Assembly: GCF_018687975.1 (NCBI RefSeq)
Contig: NZ_CP061310.1
Coordinates: forward strand, 1,736,001-1,800,000
Direction of reading: 5' to 3'
DNA length: 64,000 nucleotides
Source: Polynucleobacter sp. es-EL-1
Lineage (GTDB): Bacteria; Pseudomonadota; Gammaproteobacteria; Burkholderiales; Burkholderiaceae
In this document: positions 52,135 through 61,241 of the stretch, in pieces
Position numbering within the stretch: position 1 is the stretch's first letter
Layout of the letters: every line of letters begins with the position of its first letter
The notes under the pieces: model-generated
The model's input: the letters and a program-made list of their open reading frames with translations, nothing else
Told to the model about the DNA's origin: nothing
The model's database searches: none
Made by a program: the position numbers and the translations under genes

Positions 52135-53125
52135 GTGCCTGCTGATCCGCATGGTAGCTCGACCGCACCATTGCACCGACTGCTGCATGCGAAAAGCCCA
52201 TGGCATAAGCCTCTTCTTCAAAGCGCTTGAAGGTATCTGGATGCACATAACGGCGCACAGGCAAGTGATGCCCCGAAGGCGCGAGATACTGACCAATAGT
52301 GAGCATATCAATATTGTGATCACGCATATCCCGCATGACTTCTAAAATTTCCTCATCTGTCTCACCCAAACCCACCATCAATCCACTCTTAGTGGGGATG
52401 TGGGGAAAACGCTCTTTAAAGTCCTTCAATAACTTCAAAGAATGTGCATAGTCAGCACCAGGTCGCGCCTCTTTATAAAGCCGGGGAACAGTTTCTAAAT
52501 TGTGATTCATCACATCAGGCAGGCCGGCTGGCGCATGCTCTGAAAAAATATCTAACGCTTTATCTAAGCGCCCACGAAAATCGGGAACCAAAACCTCAAT
52601 GCAGGTATTAGGGGAAAGGTCTCTAGATTGAGAGATGCAATCGACATAATGCATTGCGCCGCCATCACGCAGATCATCACGATCAACACTAGTAATGACA
52701 ACGTAATTTAATTTGAGTGCGGCAATCGTGCGAGCCAAGTTTGCAGGCTCTTTAACATCCAAGGGATCCGGCCTACCGTGGCCAACATCGCAGAATGGGC
52801 AACGACGGGTACATTTATCACCCATGATCATGAAGGTCGCAGTGCCTTTACCAAAGCACTCACCAATATTAGGGCAGCTAGCTTCTTCGCAAACGGTGAC
52901 CAACTCATTCTCGCGCAAGATTTTTTTGATCTCCGTAAAGCGTGAATTACCTGAAGCGGCCTTTACCCGAATCCAGTCAGGCTTCTTGAGCACCTCTTGC
53001 ATAGGAATAATCTTGATGGGAATACGCGCAGTCTTTTCGCTAGACTTTTGCTTGCGAGAAGCGTCGTACGTCACATCCTGACGAGCGTGGGCAGTTGATT
53101 CAATATCGGGCTTGTTGGTGGTCAT
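52115..53125 (-). CDS. lipA: Lipoyl synthase
   Basis: Radical-SAM enzyme inserting two sulfurs into octanoyl groups on E2 and H proteins. 336 residues: auxiliary cluster motif CEEASCPNIGEC (C-x4-C-x5-C), radical-SAM motif CTRRCPFCDV (C-x3-C-x2-C), and C-terminal RSSYHADQQ with the conserved Ser. ATGA overlap with lipB; lipB-lipA order matches other proteobacteria. Confidence 0.97.
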   Translation of the reverse strand: MTTNKPDIESTAHARQDVTYDASRKQKSSEKTARIPIKIIPMQEVLKKPDWIRVKAASGNSRFTEIKKILRENELVTVCEEASCPNIGECFGKGTATFMIMGDKCTRRCPFCDVGHGRPDPLDVKEPANLARTIAALKLNYVVITSVDRDDLRDGGAMHYVDCISQSRDLSPNTCIEVLVPDFRGRLDKALDIFSEHAPAGLPDVMNHNLETVPRLYKEARPGADYAHSLKLLKDFKERFPHIPTKSGLMVGLGETDEEILEVMRDMRDHNIDMLTIGQYLAPSGHHLPVRRYVHPDTFKRFEEEAYAMGFSHAAVGAMVRSSYHADQQAHGAGIV

Positions 53126-53766
53126 GATGTAATCAGTTGCTTTTGCAAATGCCCTAAGAGGGTTTGACTAATAATGTCCATATTGTCCTTGATCCCAAGG
53201 GATTGCATATCAATCGTTCTTAAGCCCTCATAGCCACAAGGGTGGATGCGGGCAAAAGCATCGAGATCAGTATCTACGTTAAGCGCAAGGCCATGATAAG
53301 AACAGCCTTTGGAGACTTTAAGCCCCAAAGCGGCAATTTTGGACCCCCAGTACTCTGGCGCTATACCTTGAGTCTGGGTAATGTAGATACCAGGGGCCCC
53401 AGAATGCCTTTCTGCGGTTATCCCATAATCAGCAAGCGTATCAACCAAGGCTTGCTCGATTTTGAAAACCAACTCTTTTACAAAGATACCCAACCTTCTC
53501 AAATCTAGCAGCAGATAGACCACAACCTGGCCTGGGCCGTGATAGGTAATCTCTCCACCTCGATCAACCTGTACCAGGGGAATTTGATTGCTCGGAGAAT
53601 GCAAATTACTGGGATCGCCTGCCAAGCCTAAAGTAAAAACGGGCGGATGCTCGAGTAGCCAAATTTCATCGGGCGTATCAGCATTACGCCCTTGCGTAAA
53701 TTCACGCATTGCTTGGTAAGTTGATTCATAGTCAACCAGTCCTAAGCGCTTAACTAGCAAAGTCAT
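53122..53766 (-). CDS. lipB: Octanoyl-(acyl-carrier protein) transferase
   Basis: Moves octanoate from ACP to lipoyl domains. 214 residues: DEIWLLEHPPVFTLGLAGDPSN, QVDRGGEITYHGPGQVVVYLLLDLRRLG (LipB signature), KIAALGLKVSKGCSYHGLALNV with catalytic Lys, and the acyl-thioester Cys in IHPCGYEGL. Between ybeD and lipA with a 4-nt overlap of lipA. Confidence 0.97.
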   Translation of the reverse strand: MTLLVKRLGLVDYESTYQAMREFTQGRNADTPDEIWLLEHPPVFTLGLAGDPSNLHSPSNQIPLVQVDRGGEITYHGPGQVVVYLLLDLRRLGIFVKELVFKIEQALVDTLADYGITAERHSGAPGIYITQTQGIAPEYWGSKIAALGLKVSKGCSYHGLALNVDTDLDAFARIHPCGYEGLRTIDMQSLGIKDNMDIISQTLLGHLQKQLITS

Positions 53767-53775
53767 GCAAGTGAA

Positions 53776-54045
53776 TTAGAGAACAATACTCACCAATGGG
53801 TGCGTAGAGAGCGTGCGGTAGAGCTCATCTAATTGCTCGCGACTCGTGGCGGTAATCGGCAGCGTAATACCCAAGTAATTACCGTCTTTTGATGGTCTTT
53901 GCTCAACTTTGCTCTCATCAAACGTGGGATCAAATTGATGGGCAATATGCAAAATCGCAGGAAGGTATTCAGGGTTAGACTTTCCCATTACTTTAATTGG
54001 AAACTCGGAGGGGTATTCAATGAGGGATTTTCTATCTTCAGTCAT
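53776..54045 (-). CDS. DUF493 family protein (YbeD)
   Basis: 89 residues, ferredoxin-like alpha/beta fold family. Visible conserved pieces are LIEYPSEFPIKVMGKSNPEYLPAILHI, GNYLGITLPITATSREQLDELYRTLSTHPLVSIVL. The family sits next to lipB in many proteobacteria, suggesting regulation of lipoate metabolism, though this is not proved. 9 bp before lipB. Confidence 0.92.
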   Translation of the reverse strand: MTEDRKSLIEYPSEFPIKVMGKSNPEYLPAILHIAHQFDPTFDESKVEQRPSKDGNYLGITLPITATSREQLDELYRTLSTHPLVSIVL

Positions 54046-54085
54046 TCTTTTCTCTAACTATTTTTTTAATCAATCTATTTCAAGC

Positions 54086-54802
54086 TTAGCCATTGCGATG
54101 ATCAGGCATACCTAACCAAGCGCCAGTGATAATGTTACGAATGCAATGCAAGCGGCGATGAAAAAAATGGTCTGCGCCCGGCACCACTTGAACCGTTAAC
54201 TCCTGTGGTCGCGCCCAATTGAGTACATCGATTAACGGAATCGTTTCATCTAGCTCACCATGAATCAAAATGGTATCCGCTGGTACCAGAGCCAACTCCC
54301 ACTTTCCTGCCGCGCTACCTACCATCACAAAACGCTCTGCTGGACGGCCAAGCTCAGCCAATCTTTGTACCAAGTGCGTTCCTACATAACTGCCAAATGA
54401 AAAACCGGAGACCACGAGGGGCAGCGTATTGACTGAATGAATCCACGCTTGGCCTGTCGCCGCCTCAAATTGTGCCCAGCTTGATGGTGTCCTCATCCAA
54501 TCGGTCACATGGAGTAAATCATCGACTTCGCCAATACCATCATCATGCACGCCAGCAGTTGCACCTACACCCCGAAAATTCGGTCGCACACTGACATAGC
54601 CCAACTGATTAAAGGCTCTTGCCATGGTTTGAGCAACTTTGTTATCCATTGTCCCACCCATGAGAGGGTGTGGGTGTGCCACCAGCGCCAAGCCTCTTAA
54701 TGGGAAATCTGGATTCGTTTTTAATTCGTCAGGTAAATCGATGGACATCTCAATTTGTCCAACGACGCCTTCAATGTGAATAATTTTTGTACGGCTATTC
54801 AT
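54086..54802 (-). CDS. Alpha/beta hydrolase (YfhR/COG2945-like)
   Basis: 238 residues, alpha/beta hydrolase fold: LVAHPHPLMGGTMDNKVAQTMARAFNQLGY with the oxyanion region, nucleophile elbow GFSFGSYVG (Ser about 125), acid DTILIHGELDETIPL and catalytic His in VPGADHFFHRRL. COG2945-type members occur widely in proteobacteria; natural substrate unknown. 21 bp after the thin ferredoxin gene. Confidence 0.88.
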   Translation of the reverse strand: MNSRTKIIHIEGVVGQIEMSIDLPDELKTNPDFPLRGLALVAHPHPLMGGTMDNKVAQTMARAFNQLGYVSVRPNFRGVGATAGVHDDGIGEVDDLLHVTDWMRTPSSWAQFEAATGQAWIHSVNTLPLVVSGFSFGSYVGTHLVQRLAELGRPAERFVMVGSAAGKWELALVPADTILIHGELDETIPLIDVLNWARPQELTVQVVPGADHFFHRRLHCIRNIITGAWLGMPDHRNG

Positions 54803-54823
54803 GAATAAAACTTTCGCAGCAAT

Positions 54824-55132
54824 TTAAACCAACTGAAGACGCTCTACTGGACGCCCCAAAATTAAATGGGATTGAATAATTTCTTCGACATCTTCAGTAT
54901 CTACAAAGGTATACCAAATACCTTCTGGATATACCACCATAACGGGGCCATCAGCACAGCGATCTAAACATCCCGCTTTATTCACTCGCACTTTTCCAGG
55001 GCCACTTAAACCCAATTCTTTCACACGATTTTTTGCATACTCAAATAGCGCAAATGCATTGTGTTGATCACAACAATCTGAGCCATTGTTGCGTTTATTC
55101 AGGCAGAAAAATAAATGGTTCTTAAAGCTCAT
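54824..55132 (-). CDS. Thioredoxin-like [2Fe-2S] ferredoxin
   Basis: 102 residues, thioredoxin fold of the Shethna/NuoE type. Cluster ligands are likely Cys10 with Cys20 or Cys21, and Cys55 with Cys59 in NKAGCLDRCADGPVMVVYPEGIWY. Redox partner is not apparent. Lies 12 bp after the VanZ-like gene on the minus strand; together with the hydrolase the three form a compact run. Confidence 0.88.
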   Translation of the reverse strand: MSFKNHLFFCLNKRNNGSDCCDQHNAFALFEYAKNRVKELGLSGPGKVRVNKAGCLDRCADGPVMVVYPEGIWYTFVDTEDVEEIIQSHLILGRPVERLQLV

Positions 55133-55144
55133 AAATAATATTCA

Positions 55145-56239
55145 TTAGGAAGTTAAATTTAATGCCGCCCTATTACGAACAGCCCAAAATAAAGCCAATG
55201 GCAACCATACCACTGAAACCCATTGCATTAATTCATTAAAGTGCAAAAGTCGCCCTTGGTTCCAATGTCTTAATGTCAGCAGAAAGTAAGGATTATCCGG
55301 CAAAAGATTAATTGCCAAGGTAGCACTGAGCAGGAAAATGATGGCAAGCCAAAACTTGGTGATTCCCGTGAGTGATAAGGTCCATTTCAACAAAATACTG
55401 CCAAATACCATTCCCCAGAGTGCACCGGCAGTCAACCACAGCAAACTGAACTCGGAACCAAATTGCAAAGCAGTAAAAACAATCTTAATCATCACTGTTA
55501 GTAACAGAAGGCTAATGAGGATTTTCCATTGGGGCGCTTTAGGGCGCATACCTAAGGAGAGCAAAAGTCCCACACCCAACCAACAGAGTGCTGTGATAAC
55601 AGCCTCTTGGACAACATGGTTAATAACCATAGTCCCCCAATCAACGGATGCAAAGATGGCATGACCCCAAACACCAGTCCCTAACCATGAACTTTGCGGG
55701 TAGATTTGCGACCAAGGAAATAGCAGAAATAAAGCACATGCCGCCCAATGGATGCCAAACCACTGGTCAAAGCGTTTGCGAATGATGCTGCCAGAAAGCC
55801 ACTGGGGACCCAAAGGGATGGCTAGCAAAGCCCCTAGTAAGCCTCCCGATACATTGGCCCACCAATCCATCTGGCTTGGAATGCGGGTTGGCAACCAAGT
55901 TTGTAGCGATTCGACACTGAAAGCCAAAAGAGCACTACATCCCAAGGCTACCCCCAAAGCAACAAAATTACGCCATCGTGGGTAGCATGCAAATACCAGC
56001 AAGAATCCCAAGGGGATATAAGCCAATATATTCACAGATACATCAAATAGGGTGATAAATCGGGGTAAGGGCGCGTTTAGCCAGGCCCATCCTGAGATGC
56101 CATTGTGAATATTGAAATCAAAGGGGGTGAGACTGACATAAATGATTAATAAGGCATAGCTCAAACTGATGGCTCGAGCTAAGGGCATGGCCTGTAGAGG
56201 CCAAACAAACTTGCGAGGACGCTGGTCTTCCTGATGCAT
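55145..56239 (-). CDS. VanZ family membrane protein
   Basis: 364 residues, about 9-10 membrane helices. The N-terminal part (about 20-145) carries the VanZ-like pattern, including YVSLTPFDFN, LFDVSVNILAYIPLGFLLVF, and LQTWLPTRIPSQMDWWANVSGGLLGALLA. A second half of five or so helices has no recognised domain. The VanZ family is linked to glycopeptide (teicoplanin) resistance in enterococci but in proteobacteria its role is unknown. Divergent from birA with a 37-bp gap. Confidence 0.82.
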   Translation of the reverse strand: MHQEDQRPRKFVWPLQAMPLARAISLSYALLIIYVSLTPFDFNIHNGISGWAWLNAPLPRFITLFDVSVNILAYIPLGFLLVFACYPRWRNFVALGVALGCSALLAFSVESLQTWLPTRIPSQMDWWANVSGGLLGALLAIPLGPQWLSGSIIRKRFDQWFGIHWAACALFLLFPWSQIYPQSSWLGTGVWGHAIFASVDWGTMVINHVVQEAVITALCWLGVGLLLSLGMRPKAPQWKILISLLLLTVMIKIVFTALQFGSEFSLLWLTAGALWGMVFGSILLKWTLSLTGITKFWLAIIFLLSATLAINLLPDNPYFLLTLRHWNQGRLLHFNELMQWVSVVWLPLALFWAVRNRAALNLTS

Positions 56240-56276
56240 CCCCCAATTCTAGGTCAGACCTTTCTACAATGTGGAA

Positions 56277-57077
56277 ATGAATTGGAATTGCATCCTAGAG
56301 CGCGTCGCCACCACCAAATCAACCAATGATGATTTGTTGGAGCGCTGGCGTGCTGGCGAACTTATTGACCCTGTAGCTAGAATTGCCCAGGAGCAAACTG
56401 CTGGTAAGGGCAGAGCTGGCCGAATCTGGCATGCCAAACCCGAAGACACACTTTGCTTTTCTTTGGCCTATCCATTTCACTGCCGCCCAAACGAGCTTAG
56501 TGGCCTGAGTCTTGTCATCGGCCTTGCCGTCATTACAGGCATCTCCCAAGCACTTGGTATCAATCAAACGAGGCTCCACCAATTAGGTTTAAGACTCAAA
56601 TGGCCCAATGATCTCTTGCTAAATAATGCCAAACTCGGCGGGGTTTTGATTGAGGGTGGCCAAACATCCCCTCATTCGCCAAGTTGGATGATTATTGGGC
56701 TTGGACTTAATCTTCGAAATGCACACCAAATAGCTAAAAATATTTCAAGTCCATCCTCACTTGGCGTAGCAGCTCTTGATCAACTGATTGCTGAGACCAA
56801 TGCACTACCTGAAAATGAATATATTTGGCTTAAGCTGATTGAGTCATTTGAAATACACCTCACTAAATTTAGCAAGCATGGCTTTCAGTATTTTAAAAAT
56901 GAGTGGCTGCACTGGGATGCTTTTGCTAATCAGGCTGTAACTATTTCGGGGGCAGGCAAGGAAGAGATTCATGGGATTAGTACAGGCGTAGACGATAATG
57001 GCGCCTTGCTACTGAATCAAGATGGTCACACGCTGGGGATACATGCTGGCGATGTCTCCTTAAGAGCCCAATTATGA
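56277..57077 (+). CDS. birA: Biotin-[acetyl-CoA-carboxylase] ligase (no repressor domain)
   Basis: Attaches biotin to the carboxyl carrier protein. About 266 residues: TTKSTNDDLLERW, AQEQTAGKGRAGRIWHAKPEDTLCFSLAYP with the biotin/ATP loop, and LRLKWPNDLLLNNAKLGGVLIEGG with catalytic Lys. The N-terminal DNA-binding HTH of E. coli BirA is absent, so it is a class I enzyme that cannot repress bio genes itself. GTG 56271 two codons earlier is an alternative start. Its stop overlaps coaX by 4 nt. Confidence 0.94.
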   Translation: MNWNCILERVATTKSTNDDLLERWRAGELIDPVARIAQEQTAGKGRAGRIWHAKPEDTLCFSLAYPFHCRPNELSGLSLVIGLAVITGISQALGINQTRLHQLGLRLKWPNDLLLNNAKLGGVLIEGGQTSPHSPSWMIIGLGLNLRNAHQIAKNISSPSSLGVAALDQLIAETNALPENEYIWLKLIESFEIHLTKFSKHGFQYFKNEWLHWDAFANQAVTISGAGKEEIHGISTGVDDNGALLLNQDGHTLGIHAGDVSLRAQL

Positions 57078-57898
57078 GTCTATATTTATTATTCGATATT
57101 GGTAACACTCGCCTCAAATGGGCTGCGGTTGATTCCGCCCAAAATATTGCGGATCGTCAAAAAAAGCTGTGGGCCTACTCTGGATCAATCAATACGCGAT
57201 CTTTAGATTCACTCGAGTTGCGTACAGAGTTATCCGATTACATTTCCAAAACAATACCTAAGCCAGATGCGATTGGATTTTGCTGCGTTGCTGGTGATGC
57301 AGCCCTTGCAAATATTCAAAGTCTCTTTCCGCAGTGGCACGACATTACTTGGAAACAGCTAAAAGGGGATAGTCCATATGAGGGTATGCGCTCTCTCTAC
57401 GCAGAGCCAGCCAAGCTGGGCCCTGACCGATGGGCCGCCCTCATTGGCGCGAGAGCACTCTCTAAAACTAACTCCTTACTGATTAATACTGGCACAGCAA
57501 CCACCATTGATCTACTAGGCGCTAACGGCGTGCATTACGGTGGATGGATTTTGCCTGGCCTAGGATTAATGCAAGAAAGTTTGCAAAATAAAACTGCAGG
57601 GCTACCCCTAGCGGAACGTCTGAATACTCACACAACAGAAGTTGAATTCGGCACTAGTACTAATGATGCGATTATTGGCGGATGTGATGCCGCTCAAATT
57701 GGCGCCATTCTTTATGCGTATCAACTGGCAAAAGAGATGAATCACCCCGTTCAACGTATTTGGCTTGATGGCGGTAACGCCAAGATCTTGGTAAACGAGA
57801 TCAAAAAAAATCGAGCCCTGATGACCCTCCCAATTGAGCCTATTGAAGGCTTAGTGCTTCGCGGTCTATGGGCTTGGTTGACTCAAAATCTCTCGTAA
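57074..57898 (+). CDS. coaX: Type III pantothenate kinase
   Basis: First step of CoA synthesis; partner of CoaD encoded at 21 kb. 274 residues, ASKHA fold: LLFDIGNTRLKWAAVD (phosphate 1), LGPDRWAALIGARAL, LINTGTATTIDLL (phosphate 2 with catalytic Asp), GWILPGLGLMQESL. birA-coaX adjacency is common in Burkholderiales. ATGA overlap with birA. Confidence 0.96.
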   Translation: MSLYLLFDIGNTRLKWAAVDSAQNIADRQKKLWAYSGSINTRSLDSLELRTELSDYISKTIPKPDAIGFCCVAGDAALANIQSLFPQWHDITWKQLKGDSPYEGMRSLYAEPAKLGPDRWAALIGARALSKTNSLLINTGTATTIDLLGANGVHYGGWILPGLGLMQESLQNKTAGLPLAERLNTHTTEVEFGTSTNDAIIGGCDAAQIGAILYAYQLAKEMNHPVQRIWLDGGNAKILVNEIKKNRALMTLPIEPIEGLVLRGLWAWLTQNLS

Positions 57899-57917
57899 AT
57901 TATTGCCCAATAAAAGA

Positions 57918-58409
57918 CTATTGCTTGCGAATTTTTCCGAGCAAAGTAGTGGTGGAACGCTCATATAAAAATGGGATTGCAATGGCTTTTCCACCCCATG
58001 TTTTTACCAAGCGTGTTTCATCCAAAGTATCGATTTCATAATCGCCGCCCTTAACGTAGATATCCGGACGAATTTGGGCAATCAAGTTCACTGGAGTCTG
58101 CTCAGTAAATAAAACCGTCATATCAACGCTAGCAAGCGCCGCGAGCAGGGCTTGGCGATCAGCCTCAGTATTAATCGGCCTATCATCTCCTTTACCAAGC
58201 ATTTTTACGGAAGCATCGGAATTCACGCCAACCACCAGACTCGCGCCCAACTCTCTGGCCTGCGCCAAATAGCTAGCGTGTCCACGATGCAAAATATCAA
58301 ATACCCCGTTAGTAAATACCAACGGCCTAGGAAGTGAAGCAATCCGAGTCTCTAAGTCCCCCAAGGGGCATACTTTGGACTCGAATGAAGGTAAGGGAAG
58401 TGAGCTCAT
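57918..58409 (-). CDS. rfaE2: D-glycero-beta-D-manno-heptose 1-phosphate adenylyltransferase
   Basis: Makes ADP-heptose precursor for LPS inner core. 163 residues equal to the C-terminal half of E. coli HldE: VFTNGVFDILHRGHASYLAQARELG (HxGH), VGVNSDASVKMLGKGDDRPIN, VKGGDYEIDTLDE and the ERSTTTLLGKIRK end. The kinase half (RfaE1) is not in this window, so the two functions are split genes as in many betaproteobacteria. Convergent with coaX. Confidence 0.95.
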   Translation of the reverse strand: MSSLPLPSFESKVCPLGDLETRIASLPRPLVFTNGVFDILHRGHASYLAQARELGASLVVGVNSDASVKMLGKGDDRPINTEADRQALLAALASVDMTVLFTEQTPVNLIAQIRPDIYVKGGDYEIDTLDETRLVKTWGGKAIAIPFLYERSTTTLLGKIRKQ

Positions 58410-58456
58410 AACGTCATATTAATAGTAATGAGCCAGTGCCAACGATATTTGTCAGA

Positions 58457-58475
58457 ATGTCTTAGACTTAGACAT
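58457..58475. promoter_or_regulatory. Inverted repeat upstream of the peroxidase-lipid operon
   Basis: ATGTCT-N7-AGACAT in the 89-bp gap between the divergent rfaE2 and gpx genes, 24 bp before the gpx ATG. The spacer adds a TTAGAC tandem. The geometry suits a dimeric repressor or activator site. No known consensus is matched with confidence. Confidence 0.35.
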
Positions 58476-58498
58476 ACCCCAATCTTTAAAGGTTCAAC

Positions 58499-59074
58499 AT
58501 GATTTGCCACTTGGCACGATGGTCTCTAGCACTTTTATTGCTGGTGCCCCCCATAACACTGGTTAATGCAGCCCCAGCAAGTTGCAGCCCCCTGCTATCA
58601 CACACCTTTCTAAGGCTGCAGGATGAGGCACCCCAAAATCTATGCCAGTACCAAGGAAAAGTCGTCTTGGTTGTTAATACTGCCAGCTATTGCGGTTTTA
58701 CCAGCCAATATGATGGCTTAGAAAAACTGTATGCAAAATATAAAGATCGTGGCCTAGTCGTCTTAGGCTTTCCATCGAATGACTTTGGGCAACAAGAACC
58801 TGGTAGCAATAAAGAAATTGCAGATTTCTGCAAAAATACCTATGACGTGAAGTTTCCGATGTTCGCTAAAAGTTCTGTCAGCGGACCCAATCCAAATCCT
58901 TTATTTAAGATGCTCATTGCGAAGACTGGTACCACTCCAAAATGGAACTTTTATAAGTATCTAATTGATAGAAATGGTAAGGTTGTTGACTCATTTGGCA
59001 GCCTAACGCAACCAAATAGCAATAGTATTACTGGTGAAATTGAAAAACTGCTTGGAGAAAAAATTAGTGGCTAA
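58499..59074 (+). CDS. Glutathione peroxidase family protein, secreted form
   Basis: Thiol peroxidase, 191 residues: N-terminal signal peptide (ARWSLALLLLVPPITLVNA, cleaved about after NAA), then the Gpx fold VVLVVNTASYCGFTSQYDGLEKLYAKYKDRG with Cys in place of selenocysteine, FPSNDFGQQEPGSNKEIADFC with the Gln, and WNFYKYLIDRNGKVVDSFGS with the conserved Trp. A Cys in the FC helix could act as resolving residue, as in thioredoxin-dependent members. Likely periplasmic. It begins a tight unit with the amine oxidase; the next gene starts inside its last codons. Confidence 0.92.
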   Translation: MICHLARWSLALLLLVPPITLVNAAPASCSPLLSHTFLRLQDEAPQNLCQYQGKVVLVVNTASYCGFTSQYDGLEKLYAKYKDRGLVVLGFPSNDFGQQEPGSNKEIADFCKNTYDVKFPMFAKSSVSGPNPNPLFKMLIAKTGTTPKWNFYKYLIDRNGKVVDSFGSLTQPNSNSITGEIEKLLGEKISG

Positions 59075-60455
59075 GAAAAAAGTTGCCATTGTTGGCGCCG
59101 GTATTTCTGGCCTAGGTTGTGCATATGCATTACGACAAAACCCAGATTTAGAGATCACTATCTTTGAGGCTGGCAAACATATTGGTGGTCATAGCAATAC
59201 AGTTGATATCACGCTAAATACTAGCAATGGTCAAATGACTTATGGTGTAGATACTGGTTTTCTGGTATTTAATCGCAAGACCTATCCTCGCTTAGTGAGG
59301 CTTTTTGAAGAAATTGGTGTGCCCATTGCACCCTCTGAAATGTCTTTTTCAGTATCGATTGATGCCTCCCAAAAATCAGGCAGAAATCAAAAAATTGAAT
59401 GGGCTGGCAATGATCTCAATTCCTTTTTTGGACAGCGCTCTAATCTGCTATCGCCCTCATTTTGGCGGATGGCGTATGACATTCTCCGCTTTAATCGTTT
59501 AGCGACAAAATTAGCAGAAGAGCAAATCTCAGACAAACTCGAGTATTCCGAGCCGGATGAACGTATCAAGGATTTTTTAGATCGCAATCGTTTTAGCCCT
59601 AGCTTTAGAGAAAATTATTTCTTGCCGATGATTGGCGCTATTTGGTCATGCTCAGTCGAGCAAATGCTGGAGTTTCCCATTCAAACGATGGTTCGCTTTT
59701 GCCATAACCATGGTCTATTGCAAATTCAGAATCGCCCGCAGTGGCTCACCATCAAAGGCGGATCTCGCGAGTACGTCAAACTCTTGCTTGCAGCTCTAGA
59801 GCAATCTCATGTCAAAGTCATGCGTGAGCCTGTTTTGAGGGTGAATGCCAGCAAGGAAGAGAATGGCTTAGTGGAGCTCATCAGCGCATCAGGATCTCAA
59901 TGGTTTGATGAGGTTGTTATGGCATGTCATAGCGATCAAACCCTTGAATTAGTGCACGGCATTAATCAAGATTCCCGAAATATTTTGGCTGCCATTCCTT
60001 ATCAAAAAAATCGGGCTATTTTGCATACAGATCAACGCTTTCTGCCAAGCAGCAAAAGGTGCTGGGCAGCCTGGAATTACACCGCCAAGTCTGGTGCAAC
60101 GCCCACTGCTCAACAGCACGTGAGCGTGAACTATTTAATTAATCGCTTACAACCCCTGCCCGAAGGCCTGAGGGATACACCAATTATTGTGAGCTTGAAT
60201 CCGCTGACAGAACCTGATCCCCTGCTTGTACATAATGAAATTCATTACGCCCATCCTGTCTTTGATATGAAGGCTATTGCAGCACAAAAAGCCTTACCCC
60301 TGATTCAGGGAAATTCTTCCATTTGGTATTGCGGCGCATGGACTGGTTTTGGCTTTCATGAGGATGGCTTGCGTTCCGGAGAGCTGGTTGCCAAAGATTT
60401 AATAGAAAGTATTCGTCAACCACTACAAGTCAACTCCATTAAAGATACTCAGTAG
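59067..60455 (+). CDS. FAD-dependent amine oxidase-like oxidoreductase
   Basis: 462 residues of the NAD(P)-binding amine oxidase superfamily. N-terminal FAD dinucleotide motif VAIVGAGISGLGCAYALRQNPDLEITIFEAGKHIGGHSNTV (about 6-45), and a C-terminal FAD motif IWYCGAWTGFGFHEDGLRSGELVA. Such proteins recur beside DUF1365 and Cfa-like genes and have been discussed as desaturase/oxidase enzymes of lipid modification. GTG 59067, preceded by GGAG and overlapping the Gpx stop by 8 nt, is preferred over an upstream GTG at 59034. Substrate unknown. Confidence 0.85.
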   Translation: MAKKKVAIVGAGISGLGCAYALRQNPDLEITIFEAGKHIGGHSNTVDITLNTSNGQMTYGVDTGFLVFNRKTYPRLVRLFEEIGVPIAPSEMSFSVSIDASQKSGRNQKIEWAGNDLNSFFGQRSNLLSPSFWRMAYDILRFNRLATKLAEEQISDKLEYSEPDERIKDFLDRNRFSPSFRENYFLPMIGAIWSCSVEQMLEFPIQTMVRFCHNHGLLQIQNRPQWLTIKGGSREYVKLLLAALEQSHVKVMREPVLRVNASKEENGLVELISASGSQWFDEVVMACHSDQTLELVHGINQDSRNILAAIPYQKNRAILHTDQRFLPSSKRCWAAWNYTAKSGATPTAQQHVSVNYLINRLQPLPEGLRDTPIIVSLNPLTEPDPLLVHNEIHYAHPVFDMKAIAAQKALPLIQGNSSIWYCGAWTGFGFHEDGLRSGELVAKDLIESIRQPLQVNSIKDTQ

Positions 60456-61241
60456 ATGAATGTAGCAACTATCAATTTTGGAACGGTCAAACACAAACGC
60501 TTTCGTCCAGCAAAAAATGCTTTTGGATACGGCGTTTTTACAGTGTCTATTCCGATGCGCTCTAGAGCTAAGCAGAAGACGCTCCTGACACAGCACGGTT
60601 TGGGCGACAACCAATTCAAATTATTTTCTTTTTTTGATAAAGATCATGGTCATGGCGATGCAGACAGCCTTCAGTGGATTGAGCGCATACTTACTGAAAA
60701 TCACATTGACCATGTTGATGGAGAAATTTGGCTACAAACATTTCCACGCGTCCTGGGCTATGTATTTAACCCCGTTAGTTTTTGGATCTGCACTCGCGCT
60801 AATGGTCAAGTGCAGGCTGTCTTAGCTGAAGTCAACAATACATTTGGTGAGCGCCATTGCTATCTCCTACATGAGAACGACGGAAGCCCCCTGCAATCTG
60901 GGAAAACATTCGTCAGTCAAAAAGTATTTCATGTTTCTCCGTTTTGTGATGTCAGCGGTGAATATCACTTTCGCTTCTTATTTCCTCAAGATAGCAAATC
61001 GAAGAGAAATTCTGTCTGCCGTATTGAATTACACGAAGGTGACAAACCTTTAATCAATACCAGTATTAGCGGTCTATCTCAGCCTTTAAGTAGAAGGGCG
61101 CTTTACCTAGCATTTCTGCGATACCCGCTCATGAGTCTTGGAGTGATTGGCAGAATTCATTGGCAGGCATTGAAATTATGGATAAAAGGTGTACCCTTTC
61201 ATTCAAAGCCTAAACCTCCTGCACTTGAGGTCACTCGATGA
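60456..61241 (+). CDS. DUF1365 domain-containing protein
   Basis: 261 residues: INFGTVKHKRFRPAKNAFGYGVFTVSIPM near the start, FPRVLGYVFNPVSFWICTRANGQVQAVLAEVNNTFGERHCYLL in the middle, and KVFHVSPFCDVSGEYHFRF; all are signature stretches of the family. Enzymatic activity is unproved; its constant company with an FAD oxidase and a Cfa-type methyltransferase suggests a lipid-binding or modifying role. Starts at the base after the amine oxidase stop and overlaps the methyltransferase by 4 nt. Confidence 0.9.
   Translation: MNVATINFGTVKHKRFRPAKNAFGYGVFTVSIPMRSRAKQKTLLTQHGLGDNQFKLFSFFDKDHGHGDADSLQWIERILTENHIDHVDGEIWLQTFPRVLGYVFNPVSFWICTRANGQVQAVLAEVNNTFGERHCYLLHENDGSPLQSGKTFVSQKVFHVSPFCDVSGEYHFRFLFPQDSKSKRNSVCRIELHEGDKPLINTSISGLSQPLSRRALYLAFLRYPLMSLGVIGRIHWQALKLWIKGVPFHSKPKPPALEVTR

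Noticed and set aside
52135..52323. Longer N-terminus for the lipoprotein gene starting at 52323
   Set aside because: The extension lies within lipA; the ATG at 52134 gives a clean lipoprotein signal.
55145..56239. VanZ gene as a glycopeptide-resistance determinant
   Set aside because: No other van genes are near, and VanZ-like membrane proteins are widespread in proteobacteria without such a role.
58670..58700. Selenocysteine in the glutathione peroxidase
   Set aside because: The active-site codon is TGC (Cys) in NTASYCGF; no in-frame TGA is present.
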